Shown one piece after another: positions 50,791 to 59,972 of a stretch of 64,000 nucleotides of DNA. The stretch is taken from assembly GCF_013184775.1 (NCBI RefSeq), contig NZ_JAATVV010000007.1, forward strand, positions 248,001 through 312,000, in the 5' to 3' direction. Position numbers and translations under genes: made by a program. Within the stretch, counting starts at the first letter, position 1; each line of letters starts with the position of its first letter. Source of the DNA: Martelella sp. HB161492. GTDB lineage: Bacteria; Pseudomonadota; Alphaproteobacteria; Rhizobiales; Rhizobiaceae. The notes under the pieces are model-generated. The model was not told the DNA's origin. It saw nothing but the letters and a program-made list of their open reading frames with translations, and searched no databases.

Positions 50791-51648
50791 TCAGATCGCG
50801 CCAGCGCGGCGATTTTCGATATAGAGTTCGCGCAGCTTCAGCGACAGGGCACCGGGCTTGCCGTCGCCGACGGTCTGGCCGTCAATGGCGGTGACCGGTG
50901 TGACGAAATTGGAAGCAGAGGTATAGAAGGCTTCCTTGGCGGCCTTGGCCTCTTCGACCGTGAAGGCGCGTTCCTCGACCTTGATGCCGTTACGGGCAGC
51001 AATTTCCAGAGCGGACGCCCGGGTGATGCCGGGCAGGATCGCATGGCTCAGCGGCCGGGTGACGACGATATCATCCGCCGTGACGATATAGGCCGTGGCG
51101 GAAGACTGTTCGGTGATATAGCCGTCGCGCACCAACCAGGCATCGTCTGCGCCCTTTTCATGAGCTTCCATCTTGGCAAGGCTCGGATAGAGCAGCTGCG
51201 TCGTCTTGATGTCGCAGCGGCCCCAGCGCAGATCCTCGACCGTGGCTACGGTGATACCCTTCTTGCCGGTCGGCGTATCGATGACGTTCTTCTTCTGGGT
51301 GAACATCAGAAAGGTCGGCGTGGTCTTGTTGTCGAACATGAAATCACGGTCGCCGGCATTGCCGCGCGAGACCTGAAGATAGATCAGGCCCTGCTCGATA
51401 TTGTTGCGCTTGACGATTTCGCGGTGCAGCGCCAGCAGTTCCTCTTCGGAAACCGGCATCTTCATGTCGATGGCAGCGGTGGAGCGCTTCAGCCGCGCCG
51501 AATGGCCGGCATAATCCAGAAGCTTGCCATCCAGCACGCAGGTGACTTCGTAAATGGCATCGGCAAACAGATAGCCGCGATCGAAAATCGAAACCTTGGC
51601 TTCTTCTTCCGGCAGCCACTCACCGTTCAGATAGACGATACGGCTCAT
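50791..51648 (-). CDS. dat: D-amino acid aminotransferase
   Basis: A 285-aa fold-type IV PLP enzyme. MSRIVYLNGEWLPEEEAKVSIFDRG and LFADAIYEVT are typical of D-alanine aminotransferase. The PLP lysine is in RCDIKTTQLLYPS, EQSSATAYIV is the phosphate-binding region, and LPGITRASALEIA follows. The Dat-like start distinguishes it from branched-chain IlvE. It supplies D-glutamate or deaminates D-amino acids. GGAGAGAAGA precedes the ATG. Confidence 0.9.
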   Translation of the reverse strand: MSRIVYLNGEWLPEEEAKVSIFDRGYLFADAIYEVTCVLDGKLLDYAGHSARLKRSTAAIDMKMPVSEEELLALHREIVKRNNIEQGLIYLQVSRGNAGDRDFMFDNKTTPTFLMFTQKKNVIDTPTGKKGITVATVEDLRWGRCDIKTTQLLYPSLAKMEAHEKGADDAWLVRDGYITEQSSATAYIVTADDIVVTRPLSHAILPGITRASALEIAARNGIKVEERAFTVEEAKAAKEAFYTSASNFVTPVTAIDGQTVGDGKPGALSLKLRELYIENRRAGAI

Positions 51649-51848
51649 TCTTCTCTCCAGTTTTAATCATGACACGGATGCGCGGCGGACGGAAACCATT
51701 CCGCGTGTTTCTGCGAACCGCCAGTGGCGCCTGTCCCGTTCCTCAATCGCACATACAGCCAAAAAGAATTCGATTCAAGACGTCAATATTCGAGGAATCT
51801 TGCGCTAATATCTTTTTTTGTCGCAAGATAGGCGATTATCCGCCTAGT

Positions 51849-52544
51849 TTAAGCGGAATTGAGCCGTTTGAACACATGAATCATGAAGGCCGCCGCAAAA
51901 AGCGGCGTCGCCAGATTGACGATCGGGATCGCGACAAAGCAGGCAATCACCAGCCCGGCGAAGAAAACCCGCCAGGCATGCTGGCGCCGGAAGGCCCTTG
52001 CTGCCGCCACATCCATGAAGCGCATGGCGGCAAATTCGAAGAATTCCCGGCCAAGCAGATAGCCGTTGACAACAAAGAAGGCGATGAGATTGACGCCCGG
52101 CACCAGCAACAGGGCGAGCGCGACGAGATTGCCGAGAATGACGATGCCGAGAAATTTCAGCGACGCGGCAAGCGCCTGAAACACCGGCATGGCGCGTCCC
52201 GGCGGATCATCGGGATAGTCGATCTTCTCGATATGCTCGGCCGCGTCATCGAGAAAGATACCGGCGACAAAGGCGGAGACCGGCGACATCAGCATGGCGA
52301 GCGTCAGCGCCAGCCCGACACCGGCAAGAAAAAGCAGCACGAAGGAGATCCATCCCGCCCAGTCCGGCATGGTCGGAAAGAGATGCGCCAGAAACGGGAA
52401 GGCCAGCCACATGAACAGCGCACGGACGGCAAACCAGAGCGCGATCAGGCAGATCAGCGACAGGCCGAGCACCTTCCACAAAATGCCGCGCAGTTTCGGA
52501 TCAATCAGATCGGCACCGGCCCGGCGCGCGGCTTCTATCAGCAT
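51849..52544 (-). CDS. EI24/CysZ-like membrane protein
   Basis: A 231-aa inner-membrane protein with about five hydrophobic segments (for example KVLGLSLICLIALWFAVRAL and LGIVILGNLVALALLLVPG). VPGVNLIAFFVVNGYLLGREFFE is the EI24-domain signature shared with CysZ sulfate transporters. Sulfate transport is possible but not shown, since no cys genes are nearby. TTG 52553 opens the frame; AAGGAG lies 10 nt before ATG 52544. Confidence 0.85.
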   Translation of the reverse strand: MLIEAARRAGADLIDPKLRGILWKVLGLSLICLIALWFAVRALFMWLAFPFLAHLFPTMPDWAGWISFVLLFLAGVGLALTLAMLMSPVSAFVAGIFLDDAAEHIEKIDYPDDPPGRAMPVFQALAASLKFLGIVILGNLVALALLLVPGVNLIAFFVVNGYLLGREFFEFAAMRFMDVAAARAFRRQHAWRVFFAGLVIACFVAIPIVNLATPLFAAAFMIHVFKRLNSA

Positions 52545-52638
52545 GTCTGGCAATCTCCTTGATCAGCTCCAGCGCCTGATTTGGGACCGGCCGGGCCGGG
52601 TCGCAAGCCCCCCGCGCCAACGAAGCGCTGCGGCAGCC

Positions 52639-53481
52639 TCAGGCCACAAGTGTGGTGCCGTAGGTGATGCCCTTTTCCTTCAGCCAGCGGCGATAGGCGA
52701 TTGACGTCGCATCGGCGCGTGTGGGGATTTCCGCCCGTGGCTCCATCGGCAGCAGCACCGGACGCTGGTTTTCGAGAATGATCCGGTCCTGCAGGAAAAT
52801 CTCCTGCTGAAACTGGATCATCGCCGCATCGCTCGCCTGATCGTCAATCATGTAGAGCCCCGGATGAGCACGGCAGAGATCCGGCGCCATCGGCTGCACG
52901 AAAAGCGCGATCACATCGAAACGGTTGGCGGCACCGGGACAGGTCTTGTAAAGCAGCGTGTTGAACGGGGCCATGACGCGATAGGTATAGTCGACATCGA
53001 CGGCACCCTCGGCCGAAAGGGCCGCGCGCGGCTGCTTGAAGGTACAGTCCGTCGCCCAGACTTCATCGACATCGCGGCGGATCTCGACCTTGTAGCTCTT
53101 CACCTCGGTATGCGGCTCGGCGCCGAGAATATCGGTATGGACGAAGGGAAAATGGGCAAGATCGAGAAAATTCTCGACGATCCGGAGGCCCGAGGCGCGC
53201 ACGGTCACCGCGCCGCAGGTGATCGCCCGGCGGTCAGGCTCGGCAATTTCCGGCAGGTCGAAAAGATCGCGGGCCGGTTCGCCCGGCGTGGTCCAGACAA
53301 AGCCATAGCGGCGGATCACCGGCAGGGCCGCACCATCTTCGAACCGGCGGACGGTAATCACATCGCCGCGCCGCGTCAGAAAGAGCGCCGATCCCAGCAG
53401 GATGGTCTCAGTCTCGCCTTCGCCAAGATCACGCTCGGCCGAGACCACATACCATTGATCAAGCGCTGCCTGTTCCACCAT
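52639..53481 (-). CDS. Rieske oxygenase-type catalytic subunit lacking the 2Fe-2S ligands
   Basis: A 280-aa protein whose C-terminal part is a ring-hydroxylating oxygenase catalytic domain: ENFLDLAHFPFVHTDILG gives His110 and His115 of the mononuclear iron site, and FLQDRIILENQRP the usual later helix. The N-terminus keeps the barrel strands (DQWYVVSAERDLGEG, FVWTTPGEP), but about 50 residues that should hold CxH and CxxH are absent. It therefore cannot bind the Rieske cluster. A divergent gene at 53901 encodes just that domain. It resembles an internal deletion rather than decay, since the frame and catalytic residues are intact. Confidence 0.75.
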   Translation of the reverse strand: MVEQAALDQWYVVSAERDLGEGETETILLGSALFLTRRGDVITVRRFEDGAALPVIRRYGFVWTTPGEPARDLFDLPEIAEPDRRAITCGAVTVRASGLRIVENFLDLAHFPFVHTDILGAEPHTEVKSYKVEIRRDVDEVWATDCTFKQPRAALSAEGAVDVDYTYRVMAPFNTLLYKTCPGAANRFDVIALFVQPMAPDLCRAHPGLYMIDDQASDAAMIQFQQEIFLQDRIILENQRPVLLPMEPRAEIPTRADATSIAYRRWLKEKGITYGTTLVA

Positions 53482-53602
53482 TTATTCGCCCCGTCTCTCG
53501 TTTACCCGGACAATCTTGAGAAGTTTTCACGCCCGAGTCCAGTGGCTTGACATTCGCAGATCCGCGTCCTCCGATAGCGCCAATCAACGAAAGGCTGCCG
53601 AT

Positions 53603-53848
53603 TTGACGGATCAGACCACCGAAACGACCTTCCGCTTCTCCGGCAGGCTCTGCGCGCCAAGCTTTCGCGCGCTTGCCGAGAACCGCGCAGCCAGGCTGGC
53701 GCTCCAGATCGATATTCTGGCGCTTGATGAACAGGCTGCCCAAATCCGGGTGCGTGGCCCGCAGGCTCTCATCGGTGCTTTCGAAATGGCCTTGTCTCTC
53801 GGTCCCTATGATTGCATGATTTTCGATATCACCACATGCCCGGCCTGA
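53603..53848 (+). CDS. Small hypothetical protein between the two Rieske-type genes
   Basis: An 81-aa protein if read from TTG 53603, which has GAAAGG upstream; the frame opens at ATG 53516. TFRFSGRLCAPSFRALAENRA and RVRGPQALIGAFEMALSLGP, with alternating strands and helices, recall the acylphosphatase-like or ferredoxin-like small fold. I cannot assign a family. It lies 52 bp before the Rieske-domain gene on the same strand, so it may be its partner. Confidence 0.5.
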   Translation: MTDQTTETTFRFSGRLCAPSFRALAENRAARLALQIDILALDEQAAQIRVRGPQALIGAFEMALSLGPYDCMIFDITTCPA

Positions 53849-53900
53849 CCCGGCCGCAATCCACCCCGCCGAAACCTATCCCGAAAGGCATCAATTCATC

Positions 53901-54569
53901 ATGGCAGCAACCTGGTATCCGGTAGCGCTCTCGGAAACGCTCGAAAACGGCAGCTCCGCCGGTACCCGCATCCGGGGCAGGGAAATCGCCATCTGGCGCG
54001 ACAATGAAGGCAAGGCCCATGCCTGGGAGGACCGCTGTCCCCACCGCGGCGTGCGCCTGTCGCTCGGCTTCGTGCGCGGCAATCACATTGCCTGCCTCTA
54101 TCATGGCTGGGAATATGCCAGCGACGGCCAGTGCCGCTACATTCCCGCCCATCCGGAACTTGAGGTGCCGAAAACCATCCGCGTGCCGCGCTATAGCGTC
54201 GCAGACCATGCCGGCATCATCTGGACCACGGCAGAGGATGATGGCGACCCGGCAAAGCTTCCGGAGCTTTCCGGCCCGATCGTGCCGGTGCGTTCGCTCT
54301 ATGTCGATGCAACGCCTGAGAGACTGCTCGCCTGCCTGAAAGACGCCGACGAAACCGCATCGGGAGAGCCGGACGGAACGCTCTGGCGTGCGACCATTGA
54401 CGCAGCGCCGCTCGTCGTCGCGGTTCAGCCCTTCGATGGCAAGATCACCGCACTGCATATCGTCATCGCCGCAGCGGCCGGCACCGCATCACGCATCGCG
54501 GCCGCCCGCTTTGCCGAACGCCTGCGGCTTGCCGCCGAAACAGCGCCTGGCCTGGAGGCCGTCCAATGA
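53901..54569 (+). CDS. Stand-alone Rieske 2Fe-2S domain protein
   Basis: A 222-aa protein. Residues 1-110 form a Rieske domain of the oxygenase type: WYPVALSETLENG, Cys46-x-His48 in DRCPHRGVRLSLGF and Cys65-x2-His68 in CLYHGWEYASDG. The strand IPAHPELEVP ends it. The last ~110 residues lack the mononuclear iron motif (no Asn-x2-Asp-x2-His-x4-His) and have no family that I recognise. It would be an electron carrier or one half of a split oxygenase with the product of 52639-53481. It overlaps the next gene by 4 nt. Confidence 0.85.
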   Translation: MAATWYPVALSETLENGSSAGTRIRGREIAIWRDNEGKAHAWEDRCPHRGVRLSLGFVRGNHIACLYHGWEYASDGQCRYIPAHPELEVPKTIRVPRYSVADHAGIIWTTAEDDGDPAKLPELSGPIVPVRSLYVDATPERLLACLKDADETASGEPDGTLWRATIDAAPLVVAVQPFDGKITALHIVIAAAAGTASRIAAARFAERLRLAAETAPGLEAVQ

Positions 54570-55204
54570 GCCATCTCATTCTCTATGATCACGCGCTGGA
54601 CGAAAACTGCTATCGCCTGCGCCTCTTCATGGCACTTGCCGGGATCCCCTATGAGACGGTGGCAATTGATTCCGTACCCGGCGATGCCCACCGCTCTGCA
54701 GAAATGCGCGTCCTTTCGCCCGCCGCCGTCCTGCCGGTGCTCACCGATGACGGCAAGGCCTATCCGGGCACGATCGGCCCGCTCGTCCATCTCGCCAAAC
54801 TGGCCGCCCGGACAGCGGATGGCGGCCCCTGGCGACCCGACGCCGAGGCCCCTGAAATCGCCGGCTGGCTGGAATTTGCCGTCACCACGCTGAAAGCCGC
54901 CATCGACGCGCGTTTTGAAGCTTTGTTCTCGCCCACTGGCGGGCCGTCGGATGATCTGCGCCAGGCGGCACGCGAAGCGCTGCGCATCATGGACGATCAC
55001 ATGACCCGCCGCCAGATCGCGGGTGCGGAATGGTTTGTCGGCACCGCAGCCAGTCTTGCCGATGTCGCCTTGTTCCCGAGCTTCGGCCTGTCGCGGGATT
55101 TCGGCGTCGATCACGATGAATTTCCGGCCTTGAGACGCTGGTATCGCCGCTTCCGCGCCTTGCCGGGCTTCATCACCATGTCCGGCATTCCCGACTATCA
55201 CTGA
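54566..55204 (+). CDS. Glutathione S-transferase-like protein
   Basis: A 212-aa GST-fold protein. The thioredoxin-like domain begins LILYDHALDENCYRLRLFMALAGIPYE, with a Cys where many bacterial GSTs have Ser or Cys, then LSPAAVLPVLTDDG (cis-Pro) and a helical C-terminal domain with GAEWFVGTAASLADVALFPSF. ATGA overlap with the Rieske gene shows translational coupling, so it probably acts in the same, unknown, pathway. Confidence 0.83.
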   Translation: MSHLILYDHALDENCYRLRLFMALAGIPYETVAIDSVPGDAHRSAEMRVLSPAAVLPVLTDDGKAYPGTIGPLVHLAKLAARTADGGPWRPDAEAPEIAGWLEFAVTTLKAAIDARFEALFSPTGGPSDDLRQAAREALRIMDDHMTRRQIAGAEWFVGTAASLADVALFPSFGLSRDFGVDHDEFPALRRWYRRFRALPGFITMSGIPDYH

Positions 55205-55205
55205 A

Positions 55206-55237
55206 ACGAAAAAGCCCGGGCCGAGGCCCGGGCTTTT
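55206..55237. terminator. Bidirectional terminator between the GST and malate synthase genes
   Basis: A 12-13 bp stem (AAAAGCCCGGGCC with GGCCCGGGCTTTT) with a minimal loop, preceded by A-rich and followed by T-rich sequence, serving both convergent genes. Confidence 0.88.
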
Positions 55238-55260
55238 CAATTTCATTCCGCAGACACCGC

Positions 55261-57429
55261 TCAGGCGGCGTCCTTTGCCTTGCGCTCCAGCCGGCGGGCA
55301 TGCAGCACCGGCTCGGTATAGCCATTGGGCTGCGCGCGGCCCTTCAGCACCAGATCGAGCGCGGCCTGAAACGCAACCGAACTGTCAAAATGACCGGCCA
55401 TCGGCCGGTAAAGCGGATCGCCGTCATTCTGACGGTCGACGACCGCTGCCATCTTCTTCATCGTCTGAACGATCTGATCTTCCGTGACAACGCCGTGATA
55501 GAGCCAGTTGGCCATATGCTGGGAGGAGATGCGCAGGGTCGCGCGGTCTTCCATCAGGCCGATATCGTTAATGTCCGGCACCTTGGAGCAACCGACCCCC
55601 TGATCGATCCAGCGCACGACATAACCGAGAATGCCCTGCGCATTATTGTCGAGTTCCGCCTGGATATCCTCCTGCGACCAGTTGGGCCGCACCGCAACCG
55701 GAACCGAGAGAATATCCTTCAGCGAGGCACGCTGACGGCTGACCAGGCTTTTCTGCACCTTCTCGACATCGACCTCATGGTAATGGGTCGCATGCAGGGT
55801 TGCCGCCGTCGGCGAGGGCACCCAGGCGGTATTGGCGCCGGCCTTGGGATGACCGATCTTGGCCTCCAGCATACCGGCCATCAGATCCGGCATGGCCCAC
55901 ATGCCCTTGCCGATCTGGGCATGGCCCGCCAGGCCGCATTCCAGCCCGATATCGACATTCCAGTTTTCATAGGCTGCAATCCAGGCAGCCGCCTTCATGT
56001 CGCCCTTGCGGATCATCGGACCGGCTTCCATCGAGGTATGAATCTCGTCGCCGGTGCGGTCGAGGAAACCGGTATTGATGAAGACGACGCGATCCTTTGC
56101 CGCCCGGATACATTCCTTGAGGTTGACCGTGGTGCGGCGCTCCTCATCCATGATGCCCATCTTCATGGTGTTTTCCGCCATGCCGACAAGTCGTTCGACG
56201 CGGGTGAACAGCTCGGTGGCGAAGGCCACTTCCTCCGGCCCGTGCATCTTCGGCTTGACCACATACATCGAGCCGTTGAGCGAGTTCAAATGCTTGCCGC
56301 CGGGGCCGATGTCGTAAAGCGCGATCAGCGCCGTCACCAGCGCATCCATGATGCCTTCCGGGACTTCACGCCCGTCGCGATCGAGGATCGCCGGATTGGT
56401 CATCAGGTGGCCGACATTGCGGATCAGCATCAAGGAGCGGCGGCGCAGCAGGAAGGGCTTGCCATCACCGTCCTTGTATTCCGTATCGGGATGCAGGCGG
56501 CGGGTGAAGGTCTTGCCACCCTTGGAAACGTCTTCCGACAGATCACCCTTCATCAGGCCGAGCCAGTTGGAATAGGCCAGAACCTTGTCCTCGGCATCGA
56601 CAGCCGCCACCGAGTCCTCGCAGTCCATGATCGTGGTAATCGCCGATTCCAGCGCGACATCATTGATGTGAGCCGGGTCCTGGCGGCCGATCATGCCATC
56701 GGCGTCAATCGTGATTTCGATGTGAAGATGGTTATGCGTGAGAAGAATGTGGCTCGGGGCCGCGGCTTCGCCAAGGTAACCGGCAAACTGCGACGGATCG
56801 GCAAGGCCGGTGATCCCCTTGTCGGTCGCAACCATCAGGGCACCGCCTTCAACCGTCAATCCAAGGACGACGCTCCAGCTTTCACCCGCCAGCGGCACAG
56901 ACGTGTCGAGAAAATTGCGGGCCCAGGCAATCACCTTCTCGCCGCGGACCGGATTGTAACCCTTGCCCTTTTCCGCACCGCCCTCCTCGGCAATCGCATC
57001 CGTGCCGTAGAGCGCATCATAAAGCGAACCCCAGCGCGCATTGGCAGCGTTCAGCGCATAGCGCGCATTCATGATCGGCACGACCAGCTGCGGGCCGGCA
57101 ATGGTGGTGATCTCCGGATCGACATTGGCGGTGGAAACGGCAAAGTCCGGCCCTTCCGGCAGAATGTAGCCGATCTCGCGCAGATAGGCTTCATAGGCAC
57201 CCATATCAGCCGGCGCCCCGTTTTCCCTGTACCAGGCGTCAAGCTTTTCCTGCATCGCATCGCGGGTCTTCAGCAAAGCGCGGTTCTTCGGCGCAAGCTC
57301 ATGCACGATCTCGGAAAATCCGGCAAAATAGGCGTCGGGATCAACGTTGGTTCCCGGCAGAACGTGATCGTTCAGGAAATCGTAAAGCGCCTTGTCGAAG
57401 GCGAGGCCGAATTTTTCGATGCGGGCCAT
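55261..57429 (-). CDS. glcB: Malate synthase G
   Basis: A 722-aa GlcB that condenses glyoxylate with acetyl-CoA to malate. The length is right for isoform [20 protein letters not shown] holds the catalytic Glu, [15 protein letters not shown] and [13 protein letters not shown] are typical, and [21 protein letters not shown] holds the catalytic Asp region. GAGG lies upstream of the ATG. With a glyoxylate-reductase-like enzyme at 14 kb it gives two routes for glyoxylate. A palindrome at 57506-57520 lies in its promoter region. Confidence 0.97.
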   Translation of the reverse strand: MARIEKFGLAFDKALYDFLNDHVLPGTNVDPDAYFAGFSEIVHELAPKNRALLKTRDAMQEKLDAWYRENGAPADMGAYEAYLREIGYILPEGPDFAVSTANVDPEITTIAGPQLVVPIMNARYALNAANARWGSLYDALYGTDAIAEEGGAEKGKGYNPVRGEKVIAWARNFLDTSVPLAGESWSVVLGLTVEGGALMVATDKGITGLADPSQFAGYLGEAAAPSHILLTHNHLHIEITIDADGMIGRQDPAHINDVALESAITTIMDCEDSVAAVDAEDKVLAYSNWLGLMKGDLSEDVSKGGKTFTRRLHPDTEYKDGDGKPFLLRRRSLMLIRNVGHLMTNPAILDRDGREVPEGIMDALVTALIALYDIGPGGKHLNSLNGSMYVVKPKMHGPEEVAFATELFTRVERLVGMAENTMKMGIMDEERRTTVNLKECIRAAKDRVVFINTGFLDRTGDEIHTSMEAGPMIRKGDMKAAAWIAAYENWNVDIGLECGLAGHAQIGKGMWAMPDLMAGMLEAKIGHPKAGANTAWVPSPTAATLHATHYHEVDVEKVQKSLVSRQRASLKDILSVPVAVRPNWSQEDIQAELDNNAQGILGYVVRWIDQGVGCSKVPDINDIGLMEDRATLRISSQHMANWLYHGVVTEDQIVQTMKKMAAVVDRQNDGDPLYRPMAGHFDSSVAFQAALDLVLKGRAQPNGYTEPVLHARRLERKAKDAA

Positions 57430-57505
57430 GGGCGTGCCTCATGAATGGAGTTTTGATTGTCCGCAAAGTGGGGGTGAAAGCCGCCAAGGTCAACTCGGCA
57501 TTAAT

Positions 57506-57520
57506 TTGAAATATTTTCAA
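57506..57520. promoter_or_regulatory. Operator-like inverted repeat upstream of glcB
   Basis: TTGAA-ATATT-TTCAA, perfect 5-bp arms, about 80 bp upstream of glcB and 142 bp upstream of gmd, in an AT-rich stretch between the divergent genes. Confidence 0.35.
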
Positions 57521-57661
57521 CCATTCGGAAACAAAGCCGAGGCTGGGGCTGCTCTGGCAAGTCTTTTCTTGCAGCCGGCGGGCGCGATCGCTAATGGAGG
57601 AACGACCGACCATTCCCCCGGACATCTTCGGGCCACACGCAGATAATGGCGAAAAGCAAGC

Positions 57662-58783
57662 ATGACGAAAAAGGCACTGATCACCGGCGTAACGGGGCAG
57701 GATGGCTCTTATCTGACTGAGCTGCTGCTGGAAAAGGGCTATGAGGTTCACGGCATCAAACGCCGCGCCTCGCTTTTCAACACCCAACGCATTGATCATC
57801 TTTACGAAGACCCCCACGCGGCGGCCGTGCCGATGAAGCTTCATTACGGGGATCTGACCGACGCCTCCAGCCTGACCCGGCTGATCGGCGACATCGCGCC
57901 GGACGAGATCTACAATCTCGGCGCCCAGTCGCATGTGGCCGTTTCCTTTGAAGCGCCCGAATATACCGCCGATGTCGATGCCGTCGGAACCCTCAGGCTG
58001 CTCGAGGCCATGCGCTTCCTGGGTCTGGAAAAGAAGACGCGCTTTTATCAGGCATCGACGTCAGAGCTTTACGGCCTTGTTCAGGAAACGCCGCAGCGGG
58101 AAACCACTCCATTTCATCCGCGCTCGCCCTATGCGGTTGCAAAGCTTTACGCCTACTGGATCACGGTGAACTACCGCGAGGCCTACGGGCTTTATGCCTG
58201 CAACGGCATCCTGTTCAACCATGAAAGCCCGCGCCGCGGCGAAACCTTCGTGACCCGCAAGATTACCAGGGCGCTTGCGAATATTGCCATGGGTCTGGAA
58301 ACCTGCCTCTATATGGGCAATATCGATTCCCTGCGCGACTGGGGCCATGCCAAGGATTATGTGCGCATGCAGTGGCTGATGCTGCAGCAGGATCAGCCGG
58401 AAGACTTCGTGATTGCGACTGGCAAGCAATACAGCGTACGCGAATTCATCACCTGGGCGGCTGCCGATCTTGGCATCAGCCTCGAATTCACCGGCAAGGA
58501 TATTGACGAGAAAGCCGTCGTGACGGCAGTTGCGGGTGACAACGCGCCCGCCGTGAAGGTTGGCGACGTCATCATGCAGATTGATCCGCGCTATTTCCGC
58601 CCGGCCGAAGTCGCGACCCTGCTCGGTGATGCTACCAAGGCAAAGGAAAAACTGGGCTGGACCCCGGACATCTCTGCGCGCGACATGTGCCGCGAGATGG
58701 TCGAAGCCGATCTGAAAGCAGCGAAGCGTCACGCGTTGCTGAAGGAACATGGGCTTGATCTGCCCGTCAGCATCGAAAGCTGA
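57662..58783 (+). CDS. gmd: GDP-mannose 4,6-dehydratase
   Basis: A 373-aa SDR-superfamily enzyme converting GDP-D-mannose to GDP-4-keto-6-deoxy-mannose. [20 protein letters not shown] is the cofactor loop, and [31 protein letters not shown] holds the catalytic Thr/Glu and Tyr-x3-Lys. [17 protein letters not shown] is typical. It is the first step of GDP-fucose synthesis for surface polysaccharide, followed by fcl after 136 bp. Confidence 0.97.
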   Translation: MTKKALITGVTGQDGSYLTELLLEKGYEVHGIKRRASLFNTQRIDHLYEDPHAAAVPMKLHYGDLTDASSLTRLIGDIAPDEIYNLGAQSHVAVSFEAPEYTADVDAVGTLRLLEAMRFLGLEKKTRFYQASTSELYGLVQETPQRETTPFHPRSPYAVAKLYAYWITVNYREAYGLYACNGILFNHESPRRGETFVTRKITRALANIAMGLETCLYMGNIDSLRDWGHAKDYVRMQWLMLQQDQPEDFVIATGKQYSVREFITWAAADLGISLEFTGKDIDEKAVVTAVAGDNAPAVKVGDVIMQIDPRYFRPAEVATLLGDATKAKEKLGWTPDISARDMCREMVEADLKAAKRHALLKEHGLDLPVSIES

Positions 58784-58919
58784 TCCGGCGGCATTCCCGG
58801 TGAGGCCACGATCACCGAGACTGCGCGCCTTCTTCTGACGCCGTTTCGGTTGCGATCCGGGTCCGGCTTTCCTGAAACAGCCCTATCGCCGGCACGGCGC
58901 TCACAAGAAAGGCATCGAC

Positions 58920-59888
58920 ATGACTTATGAACTGACGGGTAAGAAAATCTGGGTGGCCGGTCATCGCGGCATGGTCGGTTCCGCGATCGTGCGACGCCTC
59001 GGCAGCGAGAACTGCACCGTCATCACCGCAGGCCGCGATCGTGTCGACCTGAAACGCCAGTCCGACGTTGAAGCCTTCATCGCCGCTGAAAAGCCGGATG
59101 CCATTGTCATGGCGGCGGCCAAGGTCGGCGGCATTCTCGCCAATGACACCTATCCGGCCGATTTTCTCTACGACAACCTGATGATCGAGGCCAATATCAT
59201 TGATGCTGCGCACCACAATGATGTCGACCGTTTCCTGTTTCTCGGCTCCTCCTGCATCTATCCGAAACTGGCACCGCAGCCGATTGCAGAAGACGCGCTT
59301 CTGACCGGACCGCTGGAGCCAACCAATGAATGGTATGCAATCGCCAAGATCGCCGGCATCAAGCTGGCCCAGGCCTATCGCCGCCAGCATGGCCGTGACT
59401 ATATCTCAGCCATGCCGACCAATCTTTACGGCCCCGGTGACAATTACGATCTTCGTTCCAGCCATGTGATGCCAGCGCTGATCCGCAAGGCCCATGAAGC
59501 CAAGGTGTCCGGGGCGGCCGAGGTTGTCGTCTGGGGAACCGGCACGCCGTTGCGCGAATTCCTGCATGCCGATGATTGTGCAGATGCGCTGGTCTTTCTC
59601 CTGAAAAACTATTCCGGCCACGATCATGTCAATGTCGGATCGGAGGAAGAAATCTCGATCCTGGAGCTGACGAAGCTGGTCTGCAGGATCGTCGGTTTTG
59701 AGGGCAATATCGTTCACGATCTGTCAAAGCCGGATGGAACACCGCGCAAGCTGATGAGCGGTTCCAGGCTCCGCGAAATGGGCTGGAGCCCGAAGATCGC
59801 CCTTCAAGATGGCATCCGCAATGCCTATGCGGAATTTCTCGCTGGCAATTTCGCCGCACGCTCACTTGAGAAGCAACAACAGGCCTGA
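58920..59888 (+). CDS. fcl: GDP-L-fucose synthase
   Basis: A 322-aa epimerase/reductase (Fcl/WcaG) that completes GDP-L-fucose synthesis with NADPH. It has [49 protein letters not shown] (catalytic Tyr-x3-Lys) and [18 protein letters not shown] precedes the ATG. It is paired with gmd, and a GTGCGTCC hairpin follows its stop codon. Confidence 0.97.
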   Translation: MTYELTGKKIWVAGHRGMVGSAIVRRLGSENCTVITAGRDRVDLKRQSDVEAFIAAEKPDAIVMAAAKVGGILANDTYPADFLYDNLMIEANIIDAAHHNDVDRFLFLGSSCIYPKLAPQPIAEDALLTGPLEPTNEWYAIAKIAGIKLAQAYRRQHGRDYISAMPTNLYGPGDNYDLRSSHVMPALIRKAHEAKVSGAAEVVVWGTGTPLREFLHADDCADALVFLLKNYSGHDHVNVGSEEEISILELTKLVCRIVGFEGNIVHDLSKPDGTPRKLMSGSRLREMGWSPKIALQDGIRNAYAEFLAGNFAARSLEKQQQA

Positions 59889-59894
59889 GCCAGG

Positions 59895-59915
59895 GTGCGT
59901 CCTTTACGGACGCAC
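59895..59915 (+). terminator. Hairpin after fcl
   Basis: GTGCGTCC, loop of 5, GGACGCAC; 8-bp perfect stem starting 7 bp after the fcl stop. No clear T-run follows. The same stem occurs at 13993-14012. Confidence 0.6.
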
Positions 59916-59972
59916 ATCCTTCGATGGATTGCGTCGGTGAGAACCGAGAGCGTTGGCAAGCGCGGCGGCGTG

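Noticed and set aside
55300-57444. 714-codon open frame antisense to malate synthase G
   Set aside because: It mirrors glcB almost exactly, has no family resemblance or ribosome site, and such antisense frames are common in GC-rich genes with strong third-position bias.
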